DNA of 52,303 nucleotides from Gammaproteobacteria bacterium (GTDB lineage Bacteria; Pseudomonadota; Gammaproteobacteria; Chromatiales; Chromatiaceae): assembly GCA_011389885.1 (NCBI GenBank), contig JAABTK010000024.1, positions 1-52,303 of the forward strand, read 5' to 3'. The translations under genes were made by a program, and so were the position numbers. Shown here piece after piece: positions 27,002 through 35,390 of the stretch; position 1 is the stretch's first letter, and each line of letters begins with the position of its first letter. The notes beneath the pieces were generated by a model that saw nothing but the letters and a program-made list of their open reading frames with translations, was not told where the DNA came from and searched no databases.

Positions 27002-28066
27002 ATGAGTCTTTTGAACCCTCACCCGCTGCCCGACCTGTTGCGTTCCCGGGAGGCCCTGCGCGCTGGCTTCGAGGCCGGGCTTGCGCGCATGCTGGCCGCG
27101 CACCCGGATCTCGGCGTGGCCATCCTGGTGTTGGCCAATGCCACCTACGACGCGCGTATTTGGGGCCGCCTGAAGGAGCCGCTTCGCGCGCGCTTCAGCG
27201 AGCTGGAGGCGCGGTCGCGCTCCGGCGCACCCTTGCAGGCCCCGCCGGATGATCGGGCGGTGCTGCAACGGCTATTGGCGGTGGGATTCGATCGCCTGGA
27301 GACCACCCGCTTTCGCCGCGAGGGACCCTGGGCGCTGCAATACAATCCGTTGCGCGCCCTGCGTCCGCCGCGCATGAGCCATGCGGTAGTGGCCAGCCTC
27401 TATCGGCCCTTCGACCCCGACGGCTTTCACTTCAACAAGCCGTTCCTGCAACGGGAGTTGCTGTGGCAGGGCGAGCTGCTGGGCCGCCGCGCCGCGCTGC
27501 TGTACAACAAATTTCCTTTCGCCGACCTGCACGGCCTGCTGGCCCCATCGCCGCAAGACTGCCTGCCTCAGTACCTGCGCCAGGCGGATCACGCCTACCT
27601 GTGGGCGCTCGCCGAGGCCCTGGGCGAGTCCCTGCCGGAGGCGGGCTTCGGCTACAACAGCTATGGGGCCTATGCCTCGGTCAACCACCTGCACTTTCAG
27701 TTCTTCGTCACCGAGGCGGGGCTGCCGGCGGAGGACAAGCGCTGGCGCCACAACGGCGGCGGGCGGGATTATCCCTGCCGCTGCGAGGCCTTTGATCAGC
27801 AGGGACGGGCCTGGGGGCTGATTCAGCGCCTGCATGACCGCAACATCGCCTACAACCTGATCTATCGCCCGGGCCGCCTGTACTGCCTGCCGCGGCCCTT
27901 TCAGGGCAGCTATCAACACGCCGCCTGGACCGGCGGTTATGCCTGGTGCGAAATGGCCGGCGCCCTAACTACCTTTGATGCCGAGCGCTTCGAGTCTCTG
28001 AGCCAAGCCGAGCTGGAGCAAGAACTCCAAAAGCTGCGGTTTGGGCCGGAGCCGGCGGAGGGATGA
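27002..28066 (+). CDS. HIT-like nucleotidyltransferase (GalT / GDP-glucose phosphorylase type)
   Basis: The 354 residues contain NHLHFQFF at H229-L-H231-F-Q233, the H-phi-H-phi-Q of the HIT superfamily. Also seen are RALRPPRMSH, FHFNKPFLQRELLW, LLYNKFPFADLHGLL and YNLIYRPGRLYCLPRP. Together these resemble GalT-type and GDP-D-glucose phosphorylase (VTC2/GDPGP, DUF4922-like) proteins, which use the middle His as a covalent nucleotidyl intermediate. Substrate cannot be read; a sugar-nucleotide or dinucleotide phosphorylase is likely. It stands alone between plsY and the convergent sensor kinase gene. Confidence 0.65.
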   Translation: MSLLNPHPLPDLLRSREALRAGFEAGLARMLAAHPDLGVAILVLANATYDARIWGRLKEPLRARFSELEARSRSGAPLQAPPDDRAVLQRLLAVGFDRLETTRFRREGPWALQYNPLRALRPPRMSHAVVASLYRPFDPDGFHFNKPFLQRELLWQGELLGRRAALLYNKFPFADLHGLLAPSPQDCLPQYLRQADHAYLWALAEALGESLPEAGFGYNSYGAYASVNHLHFQFFVTEAGLPAEDKRWRHNGGGRDYPCRCEAFDQQGRAWGLIQRLHDRNIAYNLIYRPGRLYCLPRPFQGSYQHAAWTGGYAWCEMAGALTTFDAERFESLSQAELEQELQKLRFGPEPAEG

Positions 28067-28125
28067 TGGGCTGATTCGGTCCATTTTTGGTCATCGAATG
28101 AAGGTCGATAATCCGCGGGTCATTC

Positions 28126-29634
28126 TCAAACGGTGAAGCTAAAGCGCACCAGCATGCCGCCCCCGGCTGCCGATTCCACCGCCAGGCGGCCGCCGAGGAT
28201 ATGCGCCCGATAATGCATGATGTGCAGGCCGAGCCCTGGGCTGCGGTGATCCGCCGAAGAGAGGCCGCGGCCGTCGTCCTGCACGCTGAGGGTCAAGCGC
28301 CGGGCGTCTCCGTGGAGCCGGATCAGGATGCGTTGGGCCCCCGAGTGCTTGACCGCATTGTTCAGCGCTTCTTGCGCGATGCGATACAGGTGGGCGGCCT
28401 GCTCGGGCTCCTCCAAGGGCAGGTCGCCAGTATGCTCGAAGCGGCAATCGATGCCGGTGGCGGCGCAGACGCGGTCGGTCAGCGCTTGCAGCGCCCCCGG
28501 CAGGCCTTCGGGGGTGATCTCCACCGGAGACAGGCCGCTGGAGAGGATGCGCGCATCCGCCAGCGTTTGCTCCAAATGCCGGCGCAACTCGAGCGCGTCT
28601 TTCGCCTCCGGCACGTCGCGTCTTTGCAAACGCTTGGCCAGGCCGGCGGCCATCAGGCTGAGGGCCGTAAGCTGCTGGCCGAGGCCATCGTGGATTTCGC
28701 GCCCGAGTCGTTCCTGCTCCTGGGTGCTGAGGTCGATGACCTCTTGCTCCAGCCGGCGGCGCTCGCTAATGTCGCGCAGCACCAACACATAAAGCCCCAG
28801 GTCCGCGATCCAGCGGATGCTCAGCTCCAGCGGCGTGCCGGCGCCGTCGCCGCCCAGGGTCTCCACGGTGGGCAATGCGTCGCGGGCGGCGCCTGCGGCT
28901 CGCCAGGCCTGTCGCAGCCATTCGGCGTCGTCCGGGTCCGGGTGCGCCAGCAACTCACCGATCGGGCGTTGCCGCGCTTGCTTCGCGGACAGGCCGAACA
29001 GCTCCGTGGCGGCTTGATTGAAATCCTCCACCCGGCCATCGGGGGTGGCGGTGAGAAGGCCGTCGGCGGCGGTGCGGAAGATCCCCTCCAGGCGCTGCTT
29101 GGTGGCGTCCAGCGCGCGTTCCAGGGCATCGATTTCGGTGATGTCATGCACCAGCGCGAAGAAGCCTTGCACAGCCCCGGCAGAGTCCCGATCCGGCACA
29201 TAGCGGATGTCCATCACCCGCGCCCCGGCGGGGAAAGAAAAGTCGCCAATAAAGCGTTGCGGCGCGCCGGCCAGCGCCTTTTCGATGTGCGGCGCCACGG
29301 CGCGATAGTTTTCCGGGGCGATAATCTCCCGCACGCTCCGACCGATGATCGCCTCCATTGGCCGATTCATGGTGGTTTCGTATTGCCGGTTGACGTAGCG
29401 GTAGATCTGGCGCCGGTCTACATAGCTGAACATGCTAGGCACGTTTTCCGCCAACGCCCGAAACCAGTCCTCGCTGGTTGCAAGCTCCCCGGTGCGAATG
29501 GCCATTTGCCTTTCCAGGTCTTTCTTCTTGCGCCGAGCCGATTTCAGCTTGCGGCCAAGCTCGGCGTTGTCCGCGCTCAGGCGGGCGTTGGCCCGCTGCA
29601 AGCGCTCCAGTTGCTGTTGCAAATCCTGATTCAT
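28126..29634 (-). CDS. PAS-PAS sensor histidine kinase, NarL/HisKA_3 type
   Basis: The 502 residues begin with a coiled coil (about 1-45, LQQQLERLQRANARLSADNAELGRKL). Two PAS domains follow (about 55-175, WFRALAENVPSMFSYVDRRQ; about 185-290, FRTAADGLLTATPDGRVEDFN). The HisKA_3 dimerisation helix LGREIHDGLGQQLTAL puts the phospho-acceptor at H315. The ATPase domain has QEALNNAVKHSG (N box), DDGRGLS (G1) and GLGLHIMHYRAHILGG (G2). No membrane segment is visible, so it senses a cytoplasmic signal; PAS ligand is unknown. No response-regulator gene is adjacent, so the partner is elsewhere. Confidence 0.93.
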   Translation of the reverse strand: MNQDLQQQLERLQRANARLSADNAELGRKLKSARRKKKDLERQMAIRTGELATSEDWFRALAENVPSMFSYVDRRQIYRYVNRQYETTMNRPMEAIIGRSVREIIAPENYRAVAPHIEKALAGAPQRFIGDFSFPAGARVMDIRYVPDRDSAGAVQGFFALVHDITEIDALERALDATKQRLEGIFRTAADGLLTATPDGRVEDFNQAATELFGLSAKQARQRPIGELLAHPDPDDAEWLRQAWRAAGAARDALPTVETLGGDGAGTPLELSIRWIADLGLYVLVLRDISERRRLEQEVIDLSTQEQERLGREIHDGLGQQLTALSLMAAGLAKRLQRRDVPEAKDALELRRHLEQTLADARILSSGLSPVEITPEGLPGALQALTDRVCAATGIDCRFEHTGDLPLEEPEQAAHLYRIAQEALNNAVKHSGAQRILIRLHGDARRLTLSVQDDGRGLSSADHRSPGLGLHIMHYRAHILGGRLAVESAAGGGMLVRFSFTV

Positions 29635-29665
29635 GGCCCTCGATCTCGCTTTTCGGAGGAGGCGC

Positions 29666-29936
29666 TAGTACAGCCGCGCCTTAGTATCGGAAACAACCCA
29701 GGCGCTTTCGGAGTGCAGAGCACACGCAGAACCGCACAGCCCGCGGGCTGTACTCCAGGCGGCTAGGCGGCGCCGGAGCGGCGGACAGGCATCCCGCCCT
29801 GGAGCGCGACAACAAGCAAGCCAAACCCCCTCCGCGCCCTCCGCGGTCCTCGGTGCCCTCCGCGCCCTCTGCGTCCCTAAATGGCGTTGTTTCCGTTATT
29901 TGTGCGCAGCCGTACCAGGCTTATAGGATAGACGGT
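29666..29936. repeat. Dispersed long-palindrome repeat (R1), complete copy 6
   Basis: A near-complete copy. The left end TAGTACAGCCGCGCCTTAGT then ATCGGAAACAACCCAGGCGC; the right end TAAATGGCGTTGTTTCCGTT then ATTTGTGCGCAGCCGTACC. The two ends are inverted complements over about 30 bp with several mismatches, and the inner GCAGAGCACACGCAGAACCG block matches the complement of CGGTCCTCGGTGCCCTCCGC. An AGCCCGCGGGCT mini-hairpin lies within. No coding capacity is seen. Confidence 0.85.
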
Positions 29937-30063
29937 CGGTTGCGCGGATCAAGCGGTGTTGCGTCGATTCCGGCCAGGGTCTAATCTATCTCATATACGG
30001 AAAAACGACCGATGGGGGTTCCGAAAAACCGCCAATCTGTGGACAACAAAAGGTGATTTGACC

Positions 30064-31551
30064 ATGAAAGTGACCAAACAAACACTGCAGCGTGGCGCGG
30101 CGACGATGGCCGCGGCCCTGCTGCTCGGACTCTCGGGTGCCGTGTGGGCCCAGGAGGCCCCGCTGGACGGCGTCGCCGACGGGGAAGATCCCATCGAAAA
30201 TATCGATGATGTCGATGATGTCGATCAGGACGCCGGCGACGCCGCGCTAATGCTGGTGCCGCACAACCACTATTTCGGCAAAGGGATGCTGGGAGAAAAC
30301 GCCGCAGTTCAGAGCTTCGCCCTGGTCAACGATTCCGCGGCGCCCTTGAGCATCGGCCCCATCGCGGTCAGCGGAGACGACCGGGCCGCCTGCGCGGCCA
30401 TCGGTTGTCCGGTGATCTCGCCCGAGTCGTTCAGTATCCTGACCGATAACTGCTCAGGCGTTGAGCTGGAAGCCGGGGCCTCCTGTGCGGTGGAGGTGAG
30501 CTTCGCCCCGCAACTGGAAGGCAAGCTTTTCGCCGATTTGAGCGTTCCGTATGGTGACGCGGAAGAACCGATGCAAGGCTTCCTGCGCGGCTATGGCGCG
30601 GTGGACCTAAACACCTATTCCATCTCTGGAACCCTGTATAAGCTGGAACGCGAGAGCCCGGCGGACGACACGGAAACCGTTGAGGATGACGCCGATGTGA
30701 CCGCCCCGGCGCAACGGCGTAACCCGCAGAAAGACGAGGACCACCCCGGAAACGCGAACGGCAATGCCGGTGGGTACGCCAACGCCAATGCCGGCGGCAA
30801 TGGCAATGGCAATGGCAATGGCAGGGGCGAGGACGATGATGAGGCCGGCCTTCCCGAAGAGGACGCGCCTGTGACGGACGATGACACCGCAGCGCCGGGT
30901 GACGTCCAAGACGAAACCGCAGAAGGCGCCACCGCCGGCCGCCCAGAGGATGACCCAGAGGCCGCCTCGGATGACACGGATGAGGTCGCCGAGAGTCCTG
31001 AAGAAGTCGAGGACGTCCAAGGTGAAGGCGAAGTCGAGGACGTCCAAGGCGAAGAAGAAGTCGAGGACGTCCAAGGTGAAGAAGAAGTCGAGGACGTTCA
31101 GGGTGAAGAAGAAGCCGCGGGCGGCAAGCCGGACAACGTAGGCAAGCCGGACAAAGCGGGCAAGCCCGACGACGCAGGCAAGCCAGACAAAGCGGGCAAG
31201 CCCGACGACGCAGGCAAGCCGGACAATGCGGGCAAGCCCGACGACGCAGGCAAGCCGGACAATGCGGGCAAGCCCGACAACGTAGGCAAACCCGATGATG
31301 CGGGCAAGCCGCAAAACCCGGGTTTCGGCAACAGCCCCTGGACCCCGATTCCTCAGGCCGGCGTCGTGGTGAGGTTGAGCAACGGCGAGACCGCCACCAC
31401 CGATGAGTTCGGCGTCTATCGCTTCGAAGCGGTGAACGAAGGCCGGTATCGAGTGGCCCCGATGGCTGAGGATCTGCAGTTCCGGCCGCAGATGCGTCCG
31501 GCATTGATCCTGCGCGGCGATGCCGAGGGCGTGGATTTCTACACCCGATAA
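30064..31551 (+). CDS. Secreted acidic repeat protein: ASH-like, nonapeptide, GKPDxA hexapeptide and SdrD-B-like domains
   Basis: The 495 residues start at ATG 30064, where an AGGTGA motif precedes and a signal peptide (about 1-30, ending ...SGAVWAQ-EAP) follows; frames open further upstream lack these. Residues about 60-190 resemble an ASPM-SPD-2-Hydin/choice-of-anchor D beta-sandwich (HNHYFGKGMLGENAAVQSF, SCAVEVSFAPQLEG). About 210-345 are Gly/Asn-rich then very acidic, with four nonapeptides (EVEDVQGEx) at the end. About 354-419 are eleven GKPDxA-type hexapeptides. The C-terminal 75 residues (VVVRLSNGETATTDEFGVYRF) form a carboxypeptidase-regulatory/SdrD-B-like beta-sandwich. It is probably a surface or periplasmic stalk-type protein; function is unknown. 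A strong terminator follows. Confidence 0.8.
   Translation: MKVTKQTLQRGAATMAAALLLGLSGAVWAQEAPLDGVADGEDPIENIDDVDDVDQDAGDAALMLVPHNHYFGKGMLGENAAVQSFALVNDSAAPLSIGPIAVSGDDRAACAAIGCPVISPESFSILTDNCSGVELEAGASCAVEVSFAPQLEGKLFADLSVPYGDAEEPMQGFLRGYGAVDLNTYSISGTLYKLERESPADDTETVEDDADVTAPAQRRNPQKDEDHPGNANGNAGGYANANAGGNGNGNGNGRGEDDDEAGLPEEDAPVTDDDTAAPGDVQDETAEGATAGRPEDDPEAASDDTDEVAESPEEVEDVQGEGEVEDVQGEEEVEDVQGEEEVEDVQGEEEAAGGKPDNVGKPDKAGKPDDAGKPDKAGKPDDAGKPDNAGKPDDAGKPDNAGKPDNVGKPDDAGKPQNPGFGNSPWTPIPQAGVVVRLSNGETATTDEFGVYRFEAVNEGRYRVAPMAEDLQFRPQMRPALILRGDAEGVDFYTR
31003..31110 (+). repeat. Four 27-nt tandem units encoding EVEDVQGEx
   Basis: In-frame 27-nt units at 31003, 31030, 31057 and 31084 encode E-V-E-D-V-Q-G-E-(G/E)-(E). 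Near-identical DNA (GAAGTCGAGGACGTCCAAGG) shows recent duplication. Changes in copy number would keep the frame. Confidence 0.9.
31123..31320 (+). repeat. Eleven 18-nt tandem units encoding GKPDxA
   Basis: Eleven in-frame 18-nt units from 31123 encode G-K-P-D-(N/K/D)-(A/V), the last being GKPQNP. Alternation of DKA/DDA and DNA/DDA units implies expansion by 36-nt steps. The hexapeptide has alternating Lys and Asp, forming a hydrophilic charged linker. Confidence 0.92.
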
Positions 31552-31587
31552 CCGAAAGAAGCCAAAAGGCCGCCCCGGCGGCCCCAT

Positions 31588-31617
31588 AAAAAAGCCCCGC
31601 CTAAGCGGGGTTTTTTT
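31588..31617 (+). terminator. Rho-independent terminator of the secreted-protein gene
   Basis: AAAAAAGCCCCGC - CTAA - GCGGGG - TTTTTTT: perfect GC stem with flanking A and T tracts, 37 bp after the stop codon. It could also work on the opposite strand. Confidence 0.92.
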
Positions 31618-32315
31618 GTGCCCGTCCAGTTACGCGCCAGTACCGAACACAACCGATCCCAGTAGCTCGCGGAACGATGCGCCGTAGGGTGCGTTAGTCC
31701 CGCCTATCTCAAGGCGCCCGCATTCAAAACGCCCCGGAAACCGAGTTATGGCGTCAAACCCCGAACCGCCGGGCGGGGCGTAACGCACCATAGCCGATGT
31801 CGGGGTGTCGGTGCCGGGATGGAGATGGTGCGTTACGGCGCGCGGCAATTGGGGTGTTGGATTCGGGGTTCGTGGATGGCGCGCCTAACGCACCCTGTCA
31901 TAAGCAAGTCAAGCACTATATTCAACGAAAAAGCACTCCCATTTTCCACGCGAAATCCTTACCGTCTTAAATGAAGGGTATAATAGCCCATTCATTTCGG
32001 CGTATTTCGCATGGCGTCGATTGATTGTAATTGAATTCCGTTTTCCGGGATGTTCACCGATGGGGTAGCTCAAACCTGTCACATGGGATGTCCGCAAGAC
32101 GGCATCAAATCAGCAACATTGGAGATTTCAACCACCGGCCATCCGGTGCGATGCTTCAGGACTACGTGGGGGCTTCATGGAGCCTTAGGGTGGGTCGGAA
32201 GTCATCGCTTCGGAAACCGTTTCCAATCCGTTCAATCGTTGGATTCAGTGTGTTTTCTGATAATCGCTTACAACATGGGCATGATCTCCTCGTTAAGTTT
32301 TTTCCAAGTCTGGCT
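31618..32315. other. Gene-poor interval with palindromic elements
   Basis: About 700 bp with no recognisable gene. It includes the GGTGCGTTA palindromes (31684-31899), and a perfect TATAAT (31979-31984) without a convincing -35 box. The stretch 32000-32310 is AT-richer and could be the remnant of a mobile element, but I cannot identify a protein family in any frame. Confidence 0.5.
31684..31899. repeat. Two palindromic 'GGTGCGTTA...TAACGCACC' elements
   Basis: GTAGGGTGCGTTAG (31684-31697) pairs with CGTAACGCACCAT (31779-31791). A second pair is ATGGTGCGTTACG (31824-31836) with CGCCTAACGCACCCTGTC (31882-31899). Hairpins of this type are frequent in intergenic DNA of gammaproteobacteria; here two lie in tandem. 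Confidence 0.8.
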
Positions 32316-32369
32316 ACTCGCCCTCTGTGTTTCCAAGCGTCCTTGCTTCCGTTATTGGCGCGCAGTCTA
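32316..32369. repeat. R1 remnant on the TonB receptor stop codon
   Basis: Only the right end of R1 is left: CCCTCTGTGTTTCCAAGC, then CTTCCGTTATTGGCGCGCAG and TCTA. Read on the minus strand, the TonB gene stop TAG is followed by ACTGCGCGCCAATAACGGAA, a slightly shortened R1 terminus. Confidence 0.6.
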
Positions 32370-34469
32370 CCAACTCAGGTTCAGCTTGGCCCAAACACTG
32401 CGGCCCGGTTCGTTCACCTGAACGCTTTCGGGTTCGAAGGCGTTGGCCCGGTTCAGGTGATAGGCATAGGCCTTGTCGAACACGTTGTCTAGGCCGAAGT
32501 CCAAGCTGGCCTGCGGGTTGAGCCGATAACTGCCGCGTAGATCCAGCACGCCCCAGCCGCCGGTCTCGCCCACGTCCAGGCCGCTGCCGCTGAGCGGGTC
32601 GTCGTCTACCTGGGTCTGATCCGCGGCCGCGCGCAGGATCGCCGACACCGCCCAGGGGCCGCCCTGATAATCCAGCGTGCCGGTGAACTCCAACGGCGGG
32701 ATTTGGGCCAGATCCCGATTCTCATCGGTGTTGCGGCCGCGCACATAGGCCAGGGCGCCGGACAGGCCCCAACGATCATTCAGGCGCCAGCGGGCGTCCA
32801 GCTCGAAGCCGCTGAGGCGGGCGTCCACGTTGCGGTAAATGGCCGCGCCGTCGCTTTGCAGGATGCCGGCCTGACCGCGGGCGGTGTCGCGCAGGATATA
32901 GTCGCTCACCCAGTTGTTGTAGGCCACGCCGCCCAGGGTCCAGTCGCCGCGGCCGAAGGAGACGCCCAGCTCCACCTGGTTATGCGCCTCGGGGTCCAGC
33001 CCCGGATTGCCCACCCAACGCGCGCCGGGGTTCATGTTGTTGGCGGCCATGTAGCGCTCGGTGGCGTCCGCGGTGCGCATGGCGCGGCTCAGGCCGAGGA
33101 ACCAGGTCCCTTGCTCGAACTCCAGCTCGTAACGCAGCAGCCCGCCCCAGTTGTTTTCGTCGTGGTCGTCGGCCGTGGCGCCGTAGTAGGTCTGATACAG
33201 GCCATTGGCGCTCATACGGCCCATGCCCATGGCGGGCATCTCGGCGGCGCGGTCGGCGCTCGCCGCTACCCGATCATAGCGCAGGCCGCCCTTGAGCAGG
33301 GCGCCGTGATCCAAGAACCACTCGCCCTCGGCGAACAGCCCCATTTGGCTGATCTCGGCGTCCGGCCACATCAACGAGTCCAGGGTGGTCGGCGCCATCG
33401 CCGCGCCAGCCATGCTGCGGTTGGAATAGCGCAGCGCGCTGCGTTCGTTGCCCTGGTAGTCCAGGCCTAGCATCCACTGCCCGCCCATTGCATCGAGCTT
33501 GCCGGACAGCCGCCCGCCGTCGGTCACCGAGTCCGAGGCCACGGACATCAGCATGGGCATGCCCATCATCATCGGGGCGTCGCGCAGGCTGTAGTTGTCC
33601 ATGATATGGGTTACGTCGGTGCGATAGAGTTCGGCCGAGATGGCGCTAAAGGGGCCGTGATGCGTAGCGCGGTCGAATTTCAGGCGAATGGAGTCGTTGT
33701 CGTCCTGGGGCGCGTCCATGCCGCCGGCGTAGAGCACCTCATCGCCGCGGGTGGCCTCCAGGCTCAGCTCCACCCGGCTGCCGTAGCCCAGCTCATAGCC
33801 GGCCACCAGGGTGGCGCCGTATTCCTCAAAACCGGTGCGCACCTCGTCGCCGTTGCCGTCCTCGTAGTTTTCCGCCTCGTTCCGGCTGGCCAGCAGGCGC
33901 AGGTCCAACTTGCCGGCCTTGGCGGTGAGGTCGCCAAACAGCGCGTAGCGGTCGCCGTTGCTCGTATAGCTGGCCGCCGCCTTGCCTTTGTAGGTCTCGC
34001 CTGGGCCGAACTGCGGCCGGCCGCGCTCGAACAGTACGGTGCCGCCGGCCCCGCCGGCCCCGTATTGCAGGGTCTGCACGCCCTTGAGCACGGTCACCCG
34101 GTCGTAGGCCTCGATATTGGCAAAGGCCGCCGGCGGGTCCATGCGGTTGGGGCAGCCGCCATGCACATAGGCCCCATCGATCAGCACATTGAGCTGGGTC
34201 TGGGACTGGCCGCGGATCACCGGATCAATGCCCTTGCCGCCCAGGCGGCTGCCGGACACCCCGGGGACCTGGCGCAGGAGGTCGCCGCCGTCCGCCGCCA
34301 CCCCGCGGCCTTGCTCCGGGATGATGCGATTACCGCCGAGCAGCGGCAACGGCGTGTCCTCCACCACAACGGTTCCCAGGGTGCGGCTGGCGGCGGGCGC
34401 GGTTTCGGCCGCAACCGCCTGCGCGAGCAAGGTCAGGGAGGTAAAACCGATTAGGGTCAAATGGCGCAT
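32367..34469 (-). CDS. TonB-dependent copper receptor (OprC/NosA type), Met-rich
   Basis: The 700 residues from ATG 34469 are backed by a GAGGAG Shine-Dalgarno 5 nt upstream. A signal peptide (MRHLTLIGFTSLTLLAQAVA) precedes a TonB box-like TLGTVVVEDT and a plug domain (LLRQVPGVSGSRLGGKGIDPVIRGQSQTQLNVLIDGAYVHGGCPNRMDPP). The plug text, notably HGGCPNRMDPP, is typical of the copper-receptor branch. The barrel ends in a C-terminal W (VWAKLNLSW). Met clusters (PMMMGMPMLMS, MPAMGMGRMS) lie in external loops and fit Cu binding. It is divergent from the cytochrome c gene and copper chaperones, so it likely supplies copper to a cuproenzyme. The stop codon is R1 sequence. Confidence 0.92.
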   Translation of the reverse strand: MRHLTLIGFTSLTLLAQAVAAETAPAASRTLGTVVVEDTPLPLLGGNRIIPEQGRGVAADGGDLLRQVPGVSGSRLGGKGIDPVIRGQSQTQLNVLIDGAYVHGGCPNRMDPPAAFANIEAYDRVTVLKGVQTLQYGAGGAGGTVLFERGRPQFGPGETYKGKAAASYTSNGDRYALFGDLTAKAGKLDLRLLASRNEAENYEDGNGDEVRTGFEEYGATLVAGYELGYGSRVELSLEATRGDEVLYAGGMDAPQDDNDSIRLKFDRATHHGPFSAISAELYRTDVTHIMDNYSLRDAPMMMGMPMLMSVASDSVTDGGRLSGKLDAMGGQWMLGLDYQGNERSALRYSNRSMAGAAMAPTTLDSLMWPDAEISQMGLFAEGEWFLDHGALLKGGLRYDRVAASADRAAEMPAMGMGRMSANGLYQTYYGATADDHDENNWGGLLRYELEFEQGTWFLGLSRAMRTADATERYMAANNMNPGARWVGNPGLDPEAHNQVELGVSFGRGDWTLGGVAYNNWVSDYILRDTARGQAGILQSDGAAIYRNVDARLSGFELDARWRLNDRWGLSGALAYVRGRNTDENRDLAQIPPLEFTGTLDYQGGPWAVSAILRAAADQTQVDDDPLSGSGLDVGETGGWGVLDLRGSYRLNPQASLDFGLDNVFDKAYAYHLNRANAFEPESVQVNEPGRSVWAKLNLSW

Positions 34470-34707
34470 GCGGGCTCCTCGGTGATTCATCGGGCTGGAT
34501 AATTGGCCCGCAAGTCTACCCAAGAAGCCGCGGCTTAGTCCGCGGCCGACACCGGTTTTCGCGCCAAAGGGCCGCCAAGCGCAGGTCGGCCCCGAGAATT
34601 GCGGGATATGCCGCACCCGGATGCGGCCAAACACCCACCGACCGTCTCCGCGGCCGAGTCCTCGGCGCCTCCGCAAGGTGCAGCGTCGGCAGCCGCCCGC
34701 CCCGGCC

Positions 34708-34736
34708 TTGGTTGGCGGCCAACCGCTAGCTATAAT
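34708..34736 (+). promoter_or_regulatory. Promoter with perfect TATAAT and palindromic spacer operator
   Basis: TTGGTT (34708-34713), 17-nt spacer, TATAAT (34731-34736). The spacer holds GGTTGG-CGG-CCAACC (34710-34724), a perfect inverted repeat. A regulator bound there would occlude or reshape the promoter, a layout like that of MerR-class promoters. The transcript would run towards cytochrome c, starting about 230 nt before its ATG. Confidence 0.5.
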
Positions 34737-34856
34737 GAATCCGGCCTGCGGCCATCGCGGCGTCCAACGACGCGGCGCGCCGGGTCGGCGGGCGGACCGC
34801 CAAGGCGCTGGCGCAGTCGGCTCGGAGCGGCTGAATGGGCGGATTGATATTTTTCA

Positions 34857-34885
34857 TTGGGTTGAATCCGGGAGTCAGGTATTAT
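34857..34885 (+). promoter_or_regulatory. Probable proximal promoter of the cytochrome c gene
   Basis: TTGGGT (34857-34862), 17-nt spacer, TATTAT (34880-34885). The -10 matches five of six. The start codon is 88 nt further on, with a GAGGA Shine-Dalgarno. Confidence 0.45.
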
Positions 34886-34973
34886 TGCCATTTTGGAGCG
34901 CCGTGAATCCCGAATCCCTGACCCTGCTCCGGGGTTGGGGTGCTCAACCTAACAACCACGAGGATATGCAACC

Positions 34974-35297
34974 ATGAAGAAAGCTCTCGCCAGCCTGGCC
35001 GGCATCGCTATTTTGTCCCTGAGCGCCCTGGGCGCCGCCAACGCCGCCGACGGCAAGGCCCTGTACACCGAAAAGCTGTGCAACACCTGCCACGGCGTCG
35101 ATGCCGACACCCCGATCATGCCCAACTACCCCAAGCTGTCCGGCCAGAACGCCGAGTACGCCGCGCAGCAGATTAAAGACATCCGCGACGGCAAGCGCAC
35201 CAACGGCCTCACCGCTGCAATGAAGCCCATGGTGGCCAACCTGACCGACGAAGAAGCCATGGCCATCTCCGAGTACTTGCAAAGCCTGGGTGAGTAA
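34974..35297 (+). CDS. Periplasmic class I c-type cytochrome
   Basis: The 107 residues include a signal peptide (MKKALASLAGIAILSLSALGAANA) and one haem-binding CNTCH (residues about 38-42, in LYTEKLCNTCHGVDAD), with a Met ligand likely at MKPMVANLTDEEAMAI. Size and motif match the small cytochrome c4/c5-like or c553 family electron carriers. It is monocistronic, flanked by its own promoter and a terminator. The neighbours are a copper receptor and Sco/PCuAC chaperones, so it may donate electrons to a copper oxidase or reductase encoded elsewhere. Confidence 0.95.
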   Translation: MKKALASLAGIAILSLSALGAANAADGKALYTEKLCNTCHGVDADTPIMPNYPKLSGQNAEYAAQQIKDIRDGKRTNGLTAAMKPMVANLTDEEAMAISEYLQSLGE

Positions 35298-35353
35298 GCC
35301 CCGGCTGAAGCCCTGAGCCCGCGCTGCAGGCGCAGGGCGAAAAAGCCCGATAG

Positions 35354-35390
35354 AAAGGGGGATGCGAGCGATTCGCGTCCCCTTTTTTTG
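35354..35390 (+). terminator. Rho-independent terminator after cytochrome c
   Basis: GAAAGGGGGATGCGA - GCGA - TTCGCGTCCCC followed by seven T residues. The stem has one bulge; it lies about 57 nt after the stop codon and isolates cytochrome c from the Sco operon. Confidence 0.85.

Larger units (their letters stand above)
34470..34973. other. Divergent regulatory region between TonB receptor and cytochrome c
   Basis: 504 bp with no gene. It holds a promoter with a perfect TATAAT over a palindrome (34708-34736) and a second promoter nearer cytochrome c (34857-34885). The stretch between them is very GC-rich; I see no further gene. Confidence 0.6.

Noticed and set aside
29956..30063. Upstream start for the secreted repeat protein
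   Set aside because: The signal peptide and Shine-Dalgarno belong to the ATG at 30064; the extra residues would hide the signal peptide.
32031..32492. Plus-strand frame over the 3' end of the TonB gene, considered as a transposase remnant
   Set aside because: No DDE, HUH or other signature; it runs into the receptor gene and the R1 fragment.
34470..34973. Cobalamin or other riboswitch before the TonB receptor
   Set aside because: No B12-box or other conserved aptamer core was visible; the receptor looks copper-type.
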